Below are positions 51,560 through 60,039 of a stretch of 64,000 bases of DNA, in pieces. The notes under the pieces are model-generated. The model was not told the origin of the DNA and ran no database searches. It saw only the letters and a list, made by a program, of their open reading frames with translations. Source of the stretch: Rhodococcus rhodnii NBRC 100604 (GTDB lineage: Bacteria; Actinomycetota; Actinomycetes; Mycobacteriales; Mycobacteriaceae); contig NZ_BCXD01000018.1 of NCBI RefSeq assembly GCF_001894925.1, positions 1-64,000 on the forward strand, given 5' to 3'. Each line of letters begins with the position of its first letter. The first letter of the stretch is position 1. Position numbers and translations under genes: made by a program.

Positions 51560-53064
51560 ACGCAGCACTCCTTCCCCTCGTCGTCGCGGTGCCGCTGATC
51601 GCCGCGGCCCTCGCTGCGGTGCTGCCGTCACGCGCCGCGCGCAGCGGGATCCTGATCGTCACCAACGTCGCGGCACTCGGTTTCGGCGTTCTGCTCGTCG
51701 CACAGACGTGGGACGGCGCGGTCCTCGCCACGAACGTCGGGCTGTGGCCGAACGGGATCGCGATCCCGTTCGCGGCGGACGTCTTCAGCGGTCTCATGAT
51801 CGTCGTGACGGCGCTGCTGTCGATCGTGTGCTCGTGGTTCGGTATCGCCGCAGGCGACGACGATCGCCGCTACTTCGCACCGCTGGTCCTCGTTCTTTCG
51901 GCAGGGGTGTACGGCGCGCTCTCGACGGGCGACCTGTTCAACCTCTTCGTCTTCATCGAGGTGATGTTGCTGCCGTCGTACGCGCTCATCGCGATCTACG
52001 GCGGAACGAAGCGGATCGCCGCGGGCCGGCTCTACGTCACGACGAACCTGCTGACGTCGACGATCTTCCTCCTCGGCGTGGGTCTGGTGTACGGCGTCGC
52101 GGGCACCGTCAACATCGCCGAACTCGCGGGGGCGGCGTCGGATTCGCCGATGGTCGCGGCTGCCGGGGCCGTCGTGCTCATCGCACTGTCGGTCAAGGCC
52201 GCCGTCGTCCCGGTGCACGGGTGGCTCACCCAGACGTACCCGAACACCTCGCCCGCGGTGCGCGCCCTGTTCTCGGGTCTGCACACGAAGGTCGCGATCT
52301 ACGCGATATACCGCATCTACGCGGTCGTGTTCGACGGCGAGCAGCGGTACCTGTGGATCGCGCTGCTCGTCACGTGCGCGACGATGCTCATCGGCGTGTT
52401 CGGCGCGGTCGGCGAGAACGACGCGCGCTCGATCCTCACGTTCCACATGATCAGCCAGATCGGCTACATCCTGCTCGGCGTCGCACTGTTCGGCCCGATC
52501 GGCGTGGCGGCGGGCATCTTCTACCTGCTGCACCACATGATCGTGAAGGCGTCGCTGTTCCTGTCGGCGGGCGCCGTGCAGACGACCTACGGGACCGACT
52601 CGCTCGGGCGCGTCACGGGTCTCGCGAAACGCGAACCGCTGCTGGCTGCGGCGTTCTTCGGCGCCGCGCTCTCGCTCGGGGGGCTGCCGCCGTTCTCGGG
52701 ATTCGTCGCGAAGCTCACGCTCGTGCAGGCCGCCGTCACCGAGCGGCAGTACGTCGCTGCGGCGGTGACCGTCGTCGTGAGCCTGCTGACCCTCATGTCG
52801 ATGCTCAAGATCTGGAAGGGCATGTTCATGTGCAACTTCTCGGCGCCGGCGCCCGCACGCACCGGTTGGCTGCCCGCTGCCGGCGTCACGACGGACGAGG
52901 CCGTGCGTACCCGCATCCCGGTGAAACTCGTTCTGCCGGCGATGGTCCTGACGGTGGTCACGCTGGCGGTCGGCGTCGGTGCGCAGGGCCTCATGGTCCT
53001 CGCGCAGCAGGCGGCCGACGGCCTCGTCGATCCGCGCCCCTACATCGAGGCGGTGCTCGGATGA
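51556..53064 (+). CDS. mnhD: Na+/H+ antiporter subunit D (MrpD/MnhD)
   Basis: 502-residue NuoM/N-like antiporter-like subunit with about 14 helices. Conserved V-K-A-A-V-V-P-V-H-G-W-L and H-M-I-S-Q-I-G-Y-I-L-L-G, plus L-H-H-M-I-V-K-A-S-L-F, mark the proton channel with its Lys/His residues. ATG at 51556 overlaps the mnhC stop; the open frame upstream is not homologous. Confidence 0.95.
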   Translation: MNAALLPLVVAVPLIAAALAAVLPSRAARSGILIVTNVAALGFGVLLVAQTWDGAVLATNVGLWPNGIAIPFAADVFSGLMIVVTALLSIVCSWFGIAAGDDDRRYFAPLVLVLSAGVYGALSTGDLFNLFVFIEVMLLPSYALIAIYGGTKRIAAGRLYVTTNLLTSTIFLLGVGLVYGVAGTVNIAELAGAASDSPMVAAAGAVVLIALSVKAAVVPVHGWLTQTYPNTSPAVRALFSGLHTKVAIYAIYRIYAVVFDGEQRYLWIALLVTCATMLIGVFGAVGENDARSILTFHMISQIGYILLGVALFGPIGVAAGIFYLLHHMIVKASLFLSAGAVQTTYGTDSLGRVTGLAKREPLLAAAFFGAALSLGGLPPFSGFVAKLTLVQAAVTERQYVAAAVTVVVSLLTLMSMLKIWKGMFMCNFSAPAPARTGWLPAAGVTTDEAVRTRIPVKLVLPAMVLTVVTLAVGVGAQGLMVLAQQAADGLVDPRPYIEAVLG

Positions 53065-53456
53065 AGGGCGGTGTGATCGGCTGGATCGGCTGGCCGTTCC
53101 GGCTGCTCGGGTTCGCCGCGTATTTCGTGTGGTTGCTCGTGACGTCCAACCTCACGGTCATCCGCGACATCGTGACGCCCGGCAGTGCCGTCGAGGCGGG
53201 AATCGTCCGGGTTCCGTTGCGCTGCCGCACGGATCTCGAGGTGACGATGCTCGCGAACCTCATCTCGCTGACCCCGGGCACCCTCACGCTCGCGGTGCGG
53301 ACCGGCAGCCCGAACGAGCTCTACGTGCACGGCATGTACGCGCCGGATCCGAGCGAGTTCCGGCGTGAGATCGAGGATCTCGAGACGAAGATGCTGCACG
53401 CGATGCGCCGCAGCGGTGACGTCGCGCCGGCCGCGGCGGGAGAGGAGCAGCGATGA
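53061..53456 (+). CDS. mnhE: Na+/H+ antiporter subunit E (MrpE/MnhE)
   Basis: 131 residues. An N-terminal membrane segment (F-A-A-Y-F-V-W-L-L-V) is followed by a cytoplasmic ferredoxin-like domain with N-L-I-S-L-T-P-G-T-L-T, the family signature. ATG at 53061 overlaps mnhD. Needed for assembly of the Mrp complex. Confidence 0.94.
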   Translation: MKGGVIGWIGWPFRLLGFAAYFVWLLVTSNLTVIRDIVTPGSAVEAGIVRVPLRCRTDLEVTMLANLISLTPGTLTLAVRTGSPNELYVHGMYAPDPSEFRREIEDLETKMLHAMRRSGDVAPAAAGEEQR

Positions 53457-53713
53457 CACCCGTGACCTGGACGGTGCTCGCGGTGATCGCCGCGACGATG
53501 ATCCCCGCGGCCTACCGGATCGCGACGGCACGCTCCGACGCCGATCGTGCGGTCTCGTCCGATCTGATCTTCTTCGCGTTCGTCGGTGTCGTCGCGGTGC
53601 TCGGGCTCACGCTCGCGGGCGGGGTTGTCTTCGACGTGATCCTCGTCGCGACGGTCGTGGGCTTCCTCGCGACGATGTCGATGGCACGCCTCGTGACGAG
53701 GGGGAAGCGATGA
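53453..53713 (+). CDS. mnhF: Na+/H+ antiporter subunit F (MrpF/MnhF)
   Basis: 86 residues, three membrane helices, with Y-R-I-A-T-A-R-S-D-A-D-R-A-V-S-S-D-L typical of MrpF (usually G-P-x-x-x-D-R-V-x-A-x-D). The ATG at 53453 overlaps mnhE and the stop overlaps mnhG. Small structural subunit of the antiporter. Confidence 0.93.
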   Translation: MTPVTWTVLAVIAATMIPAAYRIATARSDADRAVSSDLIFFAFVGVVAVLGLTLAGGVVFDVILVATVVGFLATMSMARLVTRGKR

Positions 53714-54084
53714 ACTGGCTCGACGTCCTCGGCAACGTCCTGCTCGTCCTCGGTGCGCTCGTGTTCGCCGCGGGTGCACTGGGACTGCTGCGGCTCCCCG
53801 ACCTCTACGCGCGGATCAGCGCGATCACCACTGCGTCGGGGCTGGGGATCTCGCTCGTGATCCTCGGCGTGCTCGCGCTCGAACCCGGTGTGGAGAACGC
53901 GATCAAGGCGGGTGCCGCGGTGGTGATCAACCTTGCGACCTCCGCCGTCGGCGGCAACGCACTCGGGCGCGCGGGTTATCTCGCGGGCGCTCCGCTGAGT
54001 GCGCGGACGCAGTACGACGAACTGGCCGAGTCGCGGCACCCCGACGCCGTGCACCCCGACGCCGTGCACCCCGACGAGTTCTGA
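53710..54084 (+). CDS. mnhG: Na+/H+ antiporter subunit G (MrpG/MnhG)
   Basis: 124 residues, three helices, with G-L-L-R-L-P-D-L-Y-A-R-I-S-A-I-T-T-A-S, the MrpG signature. The C-terminus extends into a repeat H-P-D-A-V-H-P-D-A-V-H-P-D-E-F coded by tandem 15-bp units, absent from most relatives. ATG at 53710. Last gene of the Mrp operon, convergent with the K+ channel gene 4 bp away. Confidence 0.93.
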   Translation: MNWLDVLGNVLLVLGALVFAAGALGLLRLPDLYARISAITTASGLGISLVILGVLALEPGVENAIKAGAAVVINLATSAVGGNALGRAGYLAGAPLSARTQYDELAESRHPDAVHPDAVHPDEF

Positions 54085-54088
54085 GCCG

Positions 54089-55177
54089 TCAGGCGCGGTT
54101 CTCGAGATAGAGGATGCGGTCGCCGGCGCGTGCCGTGTCGTCGGCGTCCGGTGACGGAGCACGCAGAGCGCCGTCGCGGACCAGCGAGACGACGATGTCC
54201 TCGAGGCCGCGCAACTGTCGGCCCGTCTCGGACGAGCGCACCGAACGTTCCGCGAGGCGATAGCCGGTCTCGGGTGTGAGCATGTCGTCGACGACCGTCA
54301 CGACCGACGGTGAGCGCGTGGCGACCCCGAGCAGCCGCCCTGTGGTCTCGGCGCTCGTGACGACGGCGTCGGCGCCCGCACGGCGCAGCATCGCACGGGT
54401 CGGCGCTTCGCGGGCCGCCGCGACGATCTCGGCGCCGGCGGTGAGGCTGCGCGCGGTGAGTGTCGCCAGCACCGCGGTGCGGTCGTCACCGACGGAGACG
54501 ACGATGCGGCCGGCGCGATCTGCCGCCGCGACCCGGAGCGACCGGAGGTCGGTGACGTCGCCGTCGACCGTGACGAGTCCGCGCAGCCGGGCCCGTGCCA
54601 ACGCGTCCTCGTCGCGGTCGACCACGACGATCTCACCCGGGAAACCGCTGGACGCGATGGCGGAGACCGCGGCGGTGCCCTTCGTCCCGAAGCCGAGCAC
54701 GACGGTGTGACCCGAGACCGCCTCGTGCCATTCCGTCGCCTCGTGGTCGCGCCGCGAACGCTCGGTCAGCGCGGCGAGTGTCGTCCCGACGAGCAGCAGC
54801 AGGAACGCGAGGCGCAGCGGAGTCATGACGACGACCTCGACGAGCCGGGCCGCGGGTGTCGCCGGGGCGATGTCGCCGTATCCGGTCGTCGCGAGCGAGG
54901 ACGCCGAGTAGTAGAGGGCGTCGACGAGCGACAACTCGTCGTCGCCGTAGCCGTCGCGATCGAGGTACACGACCGTCGTCGCGACCAGCAGGATCGCGAT
55001 CGCGTACCCGATCCGCCTGCCGATGACGATGGACGGTCTCGGCCTGTCCTCGGGGATGTGGACGACTCCCACGAGGGCGAAGAACGGTCGTTCGGTGAGC
55101 TGGCGCCGTGGCCGGAAGCGGACGAACCGAGAACCCACACGCTGGGCCAGCGCACGCCGCGGTCGTCGGTCAGCCAC
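54089..55177 (-). CDS. Potassium channel with RCK/TrkA-N and TrkA-C domains
   Basis: 362 residues. After an N-terminal cytoplasmic stretch, a two-helix pore has the K+ selectivity filter T-T-G-Y-G-D near residue 96-101. An RCK domain follows from residue ~155 with the nucleotide-binding loop V-L-G-F-G-T-K-G and V-V-D-R-D-E. A TrkA-C-like domain ends the chain. Similar to MthK-type channels. Convergent with mrp and divergent from kdp, so it belongs to the K+/Na+ homeostasis block. The promoter shares the intergenic region that holds the 11-bp repeats. Confidence 0.92.
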   Translation of the reverse strand: MADRRPRRALAQRVGSRFVRFRPRRQLTERPFFALVGVVHIPEDRPRPSIVIGRRIGYAIAILLVATTVVYLDRDGYGDDELSLVDALYYSASSLATTGYGDIAPATPAARLVEVVVMTPLRLAFLLLLVGTTLAALTERSRRDHEATEWHEAVSGHTVVLGFGTKGTAAVSAIASSGFPGEIVVVDRDEDALARARLRGLVTVDGDVTDLRSLRVAAADRAGRIVVSVGDDRTAVLATLTARSLTAGAEIVAAAREAPTRAMLRRAGADAVVTSAETTGRLLGVATRSPSVVTVVDDMLTPETGYRLAERSVRSSETGRQLRGLEDIVVSLVRDGALRAPSPDADDTARAGDRILYLENRA

Positions 55178-55212
55178 GGCGTCGATCCTAGGTCGTGTAC
55201 CGGCCGGGTGGC

Positions 55213-55255
55213 GTCAAGAAACCTGGCGCGAGCCGTCAAGAAACCGTCAGGAACC
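55213..55255. promoter_or_regulatory. Array of 11-bp direct repeats in the kdp promoter region (candidate KdpE box)
   Basis: GTCAAGAAACC at 55213-55223 and again at 55235-55245, exactly 22 bp apart, with a degenerate unit between (55224-55234) and GTCAGGAACC at 55246-55255. Phasing at 11 bp is typical of OmpR/PhoB-family response regulators such as KdpE, which bind direct repeats. The site lies 36-122 bases from the divergent K+ channel and kdp starts, so it may control both. Confidence 0.7.
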
Positions 55256-55286
55256 GTGGCGGCCGCCACTGCGCGGTGAAGCATCG

Positions 55287-55315
55287 ACTCTCGGGAGGAG
55301 AGGCCTCCCGAGAGT
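55287..55315 (+). promoter_or_regulatory. Hairpin in the kdp leader
   Basis: Perfect 12-bp stem ACTCTCGGGAGG / CCTCCCGAGAGT with a 5-base loop (AGAGG), 19 bases before the first ATG of the operon. The position in the untranslated leader suggests attenuation, RNA protection or control of the first ribosome-binding site (GGAAGGAATCG, at 55321-55331). It lacks a T-tract. Confidence 0.6.
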
Positions 55316-55334
55316 GTGCTGGAAGGAATCGAAG

Positions 55335-55442
55335 ATGGCCGATGCGGCCTTCGTCCTCGTGATTCTGCTCGGGTTCGCGGTGTGCGTCGCGGTGCTGCGG
55401 GCGTTCGCCGCGCGCGAGGCCCGAGAGGAGGACCACCGATGA
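55335..55442 (+). CDS. Small membrane leader protein preceding kdpF
   Basis: 35 residues with one hydrophobic helix (F-V-L-V-I-L-L-G-F-A-V-C-V-A-V-L) and a charged end (A-R-E-A-R-E-E-D-H-R). ATG at 55335 behind GGAAGGA. Its stop overlaps the kdpF start (ATGA), so it is translated with the operon. Small single-helix genes at this position occur in other actinobacterial kdp operons; the role is unknown. Confidence 0.75.
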   Translation: MADAAFVLVILLGFAVCVAVLRAFAAREAREEDHR

Positions 55443-55537
55443 CCGCGGCTGTGGTGACGAGCGTCGTTCTCGTGATCGTCGCGCTCGCCGTCCTCGGATA
55501 CCTCCTGTCGGCGCTGTTCGATCCGGAGAGGTTCTGA
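55439..55537 (+). CDS. kdpF: K+-transporting ATPase subunit KdpF
   Basis: 32-residue single-helix peptide with the typical KdpF pattern: hydrophobic V-L-V-I-V-A-L-A-V-L-G-Y-L-L-S-A-L then F-D-P-E-R-F at the C-terminus. It stabilises the KdpABC complex. ATG at 55439, ends 1 base before kdpA. Confidence 0.92.
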   Translation: MTAAVVTSVVLVIVALAVLGYLLSALFDPERF

Positions 55538-55538
55538 C

Positions 55539-57224
55539 ATGCCGCCCAGTGTTCTCGCGATCGCTCAGATCGCGTTCGTCGTCGCAGTGCTCGCTGCGGC
55601 GTACGTGCCGCTCGGCGACGCGATGGCACGGTTGTTCACCCGCGAACACCCGCGCCGCGGCGAGGGTGCCTTCTACCGGATGTGCCGCATCGACGCGCAC
55701 GGTGATCAGGGTTGGGTGACCTACGCCGGCGCCCTGCTCGCGTTCTCGTTCGTCTCCGTCCTGTCTCTCTACGGGTTGCAGCGACTGCAGGGGGTGCTGC
55801 CGCTCGGCGGCGATCTCGGAGCCGTCTCGCCCGCGGTCGCGTTCAACACCGCGATCTCGTTCGTGACGAACACCAACTGGCAGTCGTACGTGCCGGAGAC
55901 GACGATGAGCAATCTCGTCCAGCCGGTCGGCCTCGCTGTCCAGAACTTTCTGTCCGCCGCGGTCGGCATCTCCGTCGCGATCGCACTGACCCGGGCGATC
56001 GCCCGTGTCACGACGGGATCGGGCATCGGCAACTTCTGGGTCGACCTCACCCGCGCGACCGTGTACGTGTTGTTCCCGCTGGCGTTCCTGTTCGCGGCGC
56101 TGCTGCTCACCCAGGGGGTGGTGCAGTCGCTGTCGTCCGGGTTCGCGGCGACCGGCATCGACGGTGCCGCACAGCACGTGGCCCTCGCGCCCGCCGCCTC
56201 GCAGGAGGCGATCAAGATGCTGGGGACGAACGGCGGCGGGGTCTTCGCCGCGAACTCGGCGCACCCGTTCGAGAATCCGACGCCGCTGAGCAATATCGCT
56301 CAGATCGTGGCGATGCTGCTGATTCCGGTCGCTCTCACCCGGACCTTCGGGACGATGATCGGGAACCGGCGGCAGGGCCTGACCTTGCTCGCCGTGATGA
56401 CGATTCTGTGGGCGGCGATGCTCGCACTCGCCACGTGGGCCGAATCGCGCACGGCCGGTGCTGCCGCGCAGGCTGCGGGAGCCATGTCGGAGGGCAAGGA
56501 AGTCCGCTTCGGGATCCCGGCGTCGGTGCTCTACGCGGTGAGCACGACGGGCACGTCGACGGGCGCCGTGAACTCCGCGCACGACAGCTACTCGGCGGCG
56601 GGAGGCGGGGTCCTGCTGCTGAACATGTTGTTCGGCGAGATCGCGCCGGGTGGCGTCGGAAGCGGCCTGTACACGCTGCTCGTCCTCGCGATCGTCGCCG
56701 TCTTCGTCGGCGGCCTGCTCGTCGGCCGCACGCCCGAGTTCCTCGGCAGACGCATCGGTCGTCGCGAGGTGACGCTCGCGGCGTCGGTGATCCTCGTGAT
56801 GCCCGCCCTCGTGCTGGCGGGTGCGGCGATCACCGCGATCCTGCCGGCGACGCTCGGCGCACTCGGCAACAGCGGCGACCCGGGGAGTCCTTCGGCAGCA
56901 CACGGTTTCAGCGAAATCCTCTATGCCTACACCTCCGCCGCGAACAACAACGGCAGCGCGTTCGGCGGTCTCACCGTGACGTCCGACTGGTTCCAGGGCT
57001 CGCTCGGCGTCGCGATGCTGCTCGGCCGATTCCTCCCGATCGTGCTCGTTCTCGCCCTCGCAGGCGCGTTCGCTCGGCAGCGCCGGTCGGAACCGTCGCC
57101 CGGCGCGATCGTCACCACCGGACCGCTGTTCACGGGACTCGTGACGGGCACCGTCGCGCTCGTGTCGGCACTCACCTTCTTCCCCGCGCTGGCGCTGGGA
57201 CCACTCGCAGAGGCACTGCAATGA
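55539..57224 (+). CDS. kdpA: K+-transporting ATPase subunit KdpA
   Basis: 561-residue channel-like K+ selectivity subunit with ten helices. All four pore-loop signatures are visible: [27 protein letters not shown] and [12 protein letters not shown] at 55539. Coupled to kdpB (ATGA overlap). High-affinity K+ uptake when external K+ is scarce. Confidence 0.97.
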   Translation: MPPSVLAIAQIAFVVAVLAAAYVPLGDAMARLFTREHPRRGEGAFYRMCRIDAHGDQGWVTYAGALLAFSFVSVLSLYGLQRLQGVLPLGGDLGAVSPAVAFNTAISFVTNTNWQSYVPETTMSNLVQPVGLAVQNFLSAAVGISVAIALTRAIARVTTGSGIGNFWVDLTRATVYVLFPLAFLFAALLLTQGVVQSLSSGFAATGIDGAAQHVALAPAASQEAIKMLGTNGGGVFAANSAHPFENPTPLSNIAQIVAMLLIPVALTRTFGTMIGNRRQGLTLLAVMTILWAAMLALATWAESRTAGAAAQAAGAMSEGKEVRFGIPASVLYAVSTTGTSTGAVNSAHDSYSAAGGGVLLLNMLFGEIAPGGVGSGLYTLLVLAIVAVFVGGLLVGRTPEFLGRRIGRREVTLAASVILVMPALVLAGAAITAILPATLGALGNSGDPGSPSAAHGFSEILYAYTSAANNNGSAFGGLTVTSDWFQGSLGVAMLLGRFLPIVLVLALAGAFARQRRSEPSPGAIVTTGPLFTGLVTGTVALVSALTFFPALALGPLAEALQ

Positions 57225-59365
57225 ACAGGGGTACAGAAATGACGTCGGCACTCGGCGCGCAGCAGGGCGTGGCCGACCCCACACCACCCGATGATCGTCG
57301 AGCGGAGAAGAGGGAGCTCGCGGGCAAAGGCGCGTTCGATCTCCGCAGCCTCGCCGGATCGCTGCCGGATGCCGTCCGCAAGCTCACGCCACGGCAGCAG
57401 GCGCGCAATCCCGTCATGTTCGTCGTGCTCGTGGGCACCGTCGCCTCGACGGTGCTGACGGCACTCGATCCGACGGTCTCGGGCGTCGTGGTCACCGCGT
57501 GGTTGTGGCTGACGCTGCTGTTCGCGTCCCTGGCCGAAGCCGTCGCCGAAGGGCGCGGCAGAGCGCAGGCCGACAGCCTTCGAAAGGTCAAGCAGGACAC
57601 GACAGCCCACCGGATGGAGGCGAACGGCGAGATCACGTCGTTGCCCAGCACGTCGCTGCAGGTGGGCGACCACGTCGTCGTGACCGCCGGCCAGGTCGTA
57701 CCCGGCGACGGCGACGTCGTGGAGGGAATCGCGACGGTCGACGAATCGGCGATCACCGGCGAATCCGCCCCCGTGGTCCGCGAATCCGGCGGTGACCGCA
57801 GCGCCGTCACCGGCGGGACGACGGTGCTGTCCGACCGCATCGTCGTCGAGATCACGACGGCCCCGGGGCAGACCTTCGTCGACCGCATGATCACGCTCGT
57901 CGAGGGTGCGGCACGCAAGAAGACGCCCAACGAGATCGCGCTCGACATTCTGCTCTCGGCGCTCACGATCATTCTGCTCCTCGCCGTCCTCGCGCTCGGA
58001 CCGATGGCGGCGTATGCCGGCGCCGACCTCGATCCCGTCCAGCTCATCGCGTTGCTCGTGTGCCTGATCCCCACGACGATCGGCGCGCTGCTGTCGGCGA
58101 TCGGGATCGCCGGCATGGACCGGCTCGTCCAGCGGAACGTGCTCGCGACCTCGGGCCGCGCCGTCGAGGCGGCGGGGGACATCGACACGCTGCTGCTCGA
58201 CAAGACCGGCACCATCACCTACGGCAATCGGCAGGCGACTCGGCTGCTGCCCGCGCCCGGTGTCGACGTCGCCGAACTCGCGGCGGCGGCACACGCGTCG
58301 AGCCTCGCCGACGGAACGCCCGAGGGCCGCAGCGTCGTCGAGCTCGTCGCTGCGGAGCACGGCGGCGGGGCCGGGCCGGACGGACGGGACGGGGCGACCG
58401 AGGAGCGGGACGGCGAGTACGTCGCGTTCACGGCGCAGACGCGGATGAGCGGAGTCGACACGGCCGGTGGTGCCGCGATCCGCAAGGGCGCGGCGGACGC
58501 CGTCTTCGCGTGGGTGCGCGAGCACGGCGGCACCGTCGAGGAAGGTGTCGAGGCGGACGTCACCGAGATCGCCTCCGCGGGTGGCACGCCGCTCGTCGTC
58601 GCCGTCGTGGCGAACGGCAGGGCACGAGTACTCGGCACCATCGCGCTGTCGGACGTCGTCAAACCGGGTATCGCCGAAAGGTTCGCGCAGTTGCGCACTC
58701 TCGGAATCCGCACCGTCATGATCACGGGAGACAATCCGCGGACCGCCGCAGCGATCGCGCAGCAGGCAGGGGTCGACGAGTTCATGGCGGAGGCGACCCC
58801 CGAGGACAAACTCGCTCGCATCCGGGACGAGCAGGCTCGCGGCCGGCTCGTCGCGATGACGGGCGACGGAACGAACGACGCCCCCGCGCTCGCGCAGGCC
58901 GACGTCGGCGTCGCGATGAACACCGGGACGTCCGCGGCGAAGGAAGCCGGCAACATGGTCGACCTCGACTCGGACCCGACGAAGCTCATCGACATCGTCG
59001 CGATCGGAAAGCAGTTGCTCGTCACGCGCGGTGCGCTCACGACCTTCTCGCTCGCCAACGACCTGGCGAAGTACTTCGCGATCCTGCCCGCGCTGTTCGC
59101 GGTCGCGTATCCGCAACTCGACAAGCTGAACATCATGGGCTTGCACAGCCCGACGACGGCGATCGTCTCGGCGGTGGTGTTCAACGCCCTCGTGATCGTC
59201 GCCTTGGTTCCCCTCGCCCTGCGCGGCGTGCGGTTCACTGCGGCGTCGTCGTCGGCGATGCTGCGCCGCAATCTGCTGATCTACGGTCTCGGCGGTGTCG
59301 TCGTGCCGTTCGCCGGCATCAAACTGATCGACGTGATCGTCTCGGCGATCCCGGGACTGGGGTGA
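57221..59365 (+). CDS. kdpB: K+-transporting P-type ATPase subunit KdpB
   Basis: 714-residue P-type ATPase. The phosphorylation motif L-L-D-K-T-G-T-I-T is present, along with the actuator loop [11 protein letters not shown] and the hinge [12 protein letters not shown]. The N-terminal ~60 residues are cytoplasmic. ATG at 57221 (overlaps the kdpA stop); a second ATG at 57239 would be six residues shorter and cannot be excluded. Energises K+ uptake by KdpA. Confidence 0.97.
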   Translation: MNRGTEMTSALGAQQGVADPTPPDDRRAEKRELAGKGAFDLRSLAGSLPDAVRKLTPRQQARNPVMFVVLVGTVASTVLTALDPTVSGVVVTAWLWLTLLFASLAEAVAEGRGRAQADSLRKVKQDTTAHRMEANGEITSLPSTSLQVGDHVVVTAGQVVPGDGDVVEGIATVDESAITGESAPVVRESGGDRSAVTGGTTVLSDRIVVEITTAPGQTFVDRMITLVEGAARKKTPNEIALDILLSALTIILLLAVLALGPMAAYAGADLDPVQLIALLVCLIPTTIGALLSAIGIAGMDRLVQRNVLATSGRAVEAAGDIDTLLLDKTGTITYGNRQATRLLPAPGVDVAELAAAAHASSLADGTPEGRSVVELVAAEHGGGAGPDGRDGATEERDGEYVAFTAQTRMSGVDTAGGAAIRKGAADAVFAWVREHGGTVEEGVEADVTEIASAGGTPLVVAVVANGRARVLGTIALSDVVKPGIAERFAQLRTLGIRTVMITGDNPRTAAAIAQQAGVDEFMAEATPEDKLARIRDEQARGRLVAMTGDGTNDAPALAQADVGVAMNTGTSAAKEAGNMVDLDSDPTKLIDIVAIGKQLLVTRGALTTFSLANDLAKYFAILPALFAVAYPQLDKLNIMGLHSPTTAIVSAVVFNALVIVALVPLALRGVRFTAASSSAMLRRNLLIYGLGGVVVPFAGIKLIDVIVSAIPGLG

Positions 59366-59370
59366 GGACG

Positions 59371-60000
59371 ATGATTCTCGGAGCACTTCGTCAGATGCGG
59401 GTGGCGGTGGTCGTGCTCGTTGCCGCCGTCGCGCTGCTCGGATTCGTGTATCCCGCTGCGGTGTGGGCACTCTCGCGAATCGACACCCACTCCGCGGAAG
59501 GGTCGGCCTTGCGTGACTCGTCCGGGTGCGTCGTCGGCTCGTCGCTGCTCGGCGTCGATCCGCAGCCCGCAGCGGGAGAGCCGGACCCGTACTTCCACAC
59601 CCGTGTCGTGGGATCGGTGGCCGACGGTGATCCGGGCACGCCCGGCGATCCCGCCGCGGGGTTGCCGACGAATCAGGGACCCAGCAGCGAAGTGCTCGCC
59701 GCGTTCGTCGCGCAGCGTCGCACGCAGATCGCCGAACGCGAGGGAGTGACGCCTGCCGAGGTGCCCGCCGATGCCGTCACCGGCTCGGGATCGGGCCTCG
59801 ATCCGCACATCTCGCCCGCGTACGCCGCACTGCAGGTGCCGCGCGTCGCCCGCGAGACGGGCCGCACCGAGGACGATGTCCGCGGCCTCGTCGCGCAGTA
59901 CACCGCACCGCCGCAGTGGGGTTTCCTCGGCGCCGAGCGGGTGAGCGTCCCGGAGCTGAACGTCGCCCTCGGCGCGGCGGCACCGGACTGCGGTTCGTGA
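59371..60000 (+). CDS. kdpC: K+-transporting ATPase subunit KdpC
   Basis: 209 residues, one N-terminal membrane helix (V-V-V-L-V-A-A-V-A-L-L-G-F-V-Y-P) and a periplasmic-side domain with the signatures Y-F-H-T-R-V (normally YFxxRPS), G-S-G-S-G-L-D-P-H-I-S and the C-terminal V-N/V-P-E-L-N-V-A-L. A GTG at 59362 overlapping kdpB is an alternative start; ATG 59371 has GAGG upstream. Bridges KdpA and KdpB. Confidence 0.95.
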   Translation: MILGALRQMRVAVVVLVAAVALLGFVYPAAVWALSRIDTHSAEGSALRDSSGCVVGSSLLGVDPQPAAGEPDPYFHTRVVGSVADGDPGTPGDPAAGLPTNQGPSSEVLAAFVAQRRTQIAEREGVTPAEVPADAVTGSGSGLDPHISPAYAALQVPRVARETGRTEDDVRGLVAQYTAPPQWGFLGAERVSVPELNVALGAAAPDCGS

Positions 60001-60039
60001 CGGCGGACACGAGGCGAGCGCGGCGAGGATGATGAACCC

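Noticed and set aside
55178-55334. A c-di-AMP (ydaO-type) riboswitch before kdp
   Set aside because: The leader is too short and I could not find the conserved ydaO blocks; only a simple hairpin and 11-bp repeats are present.
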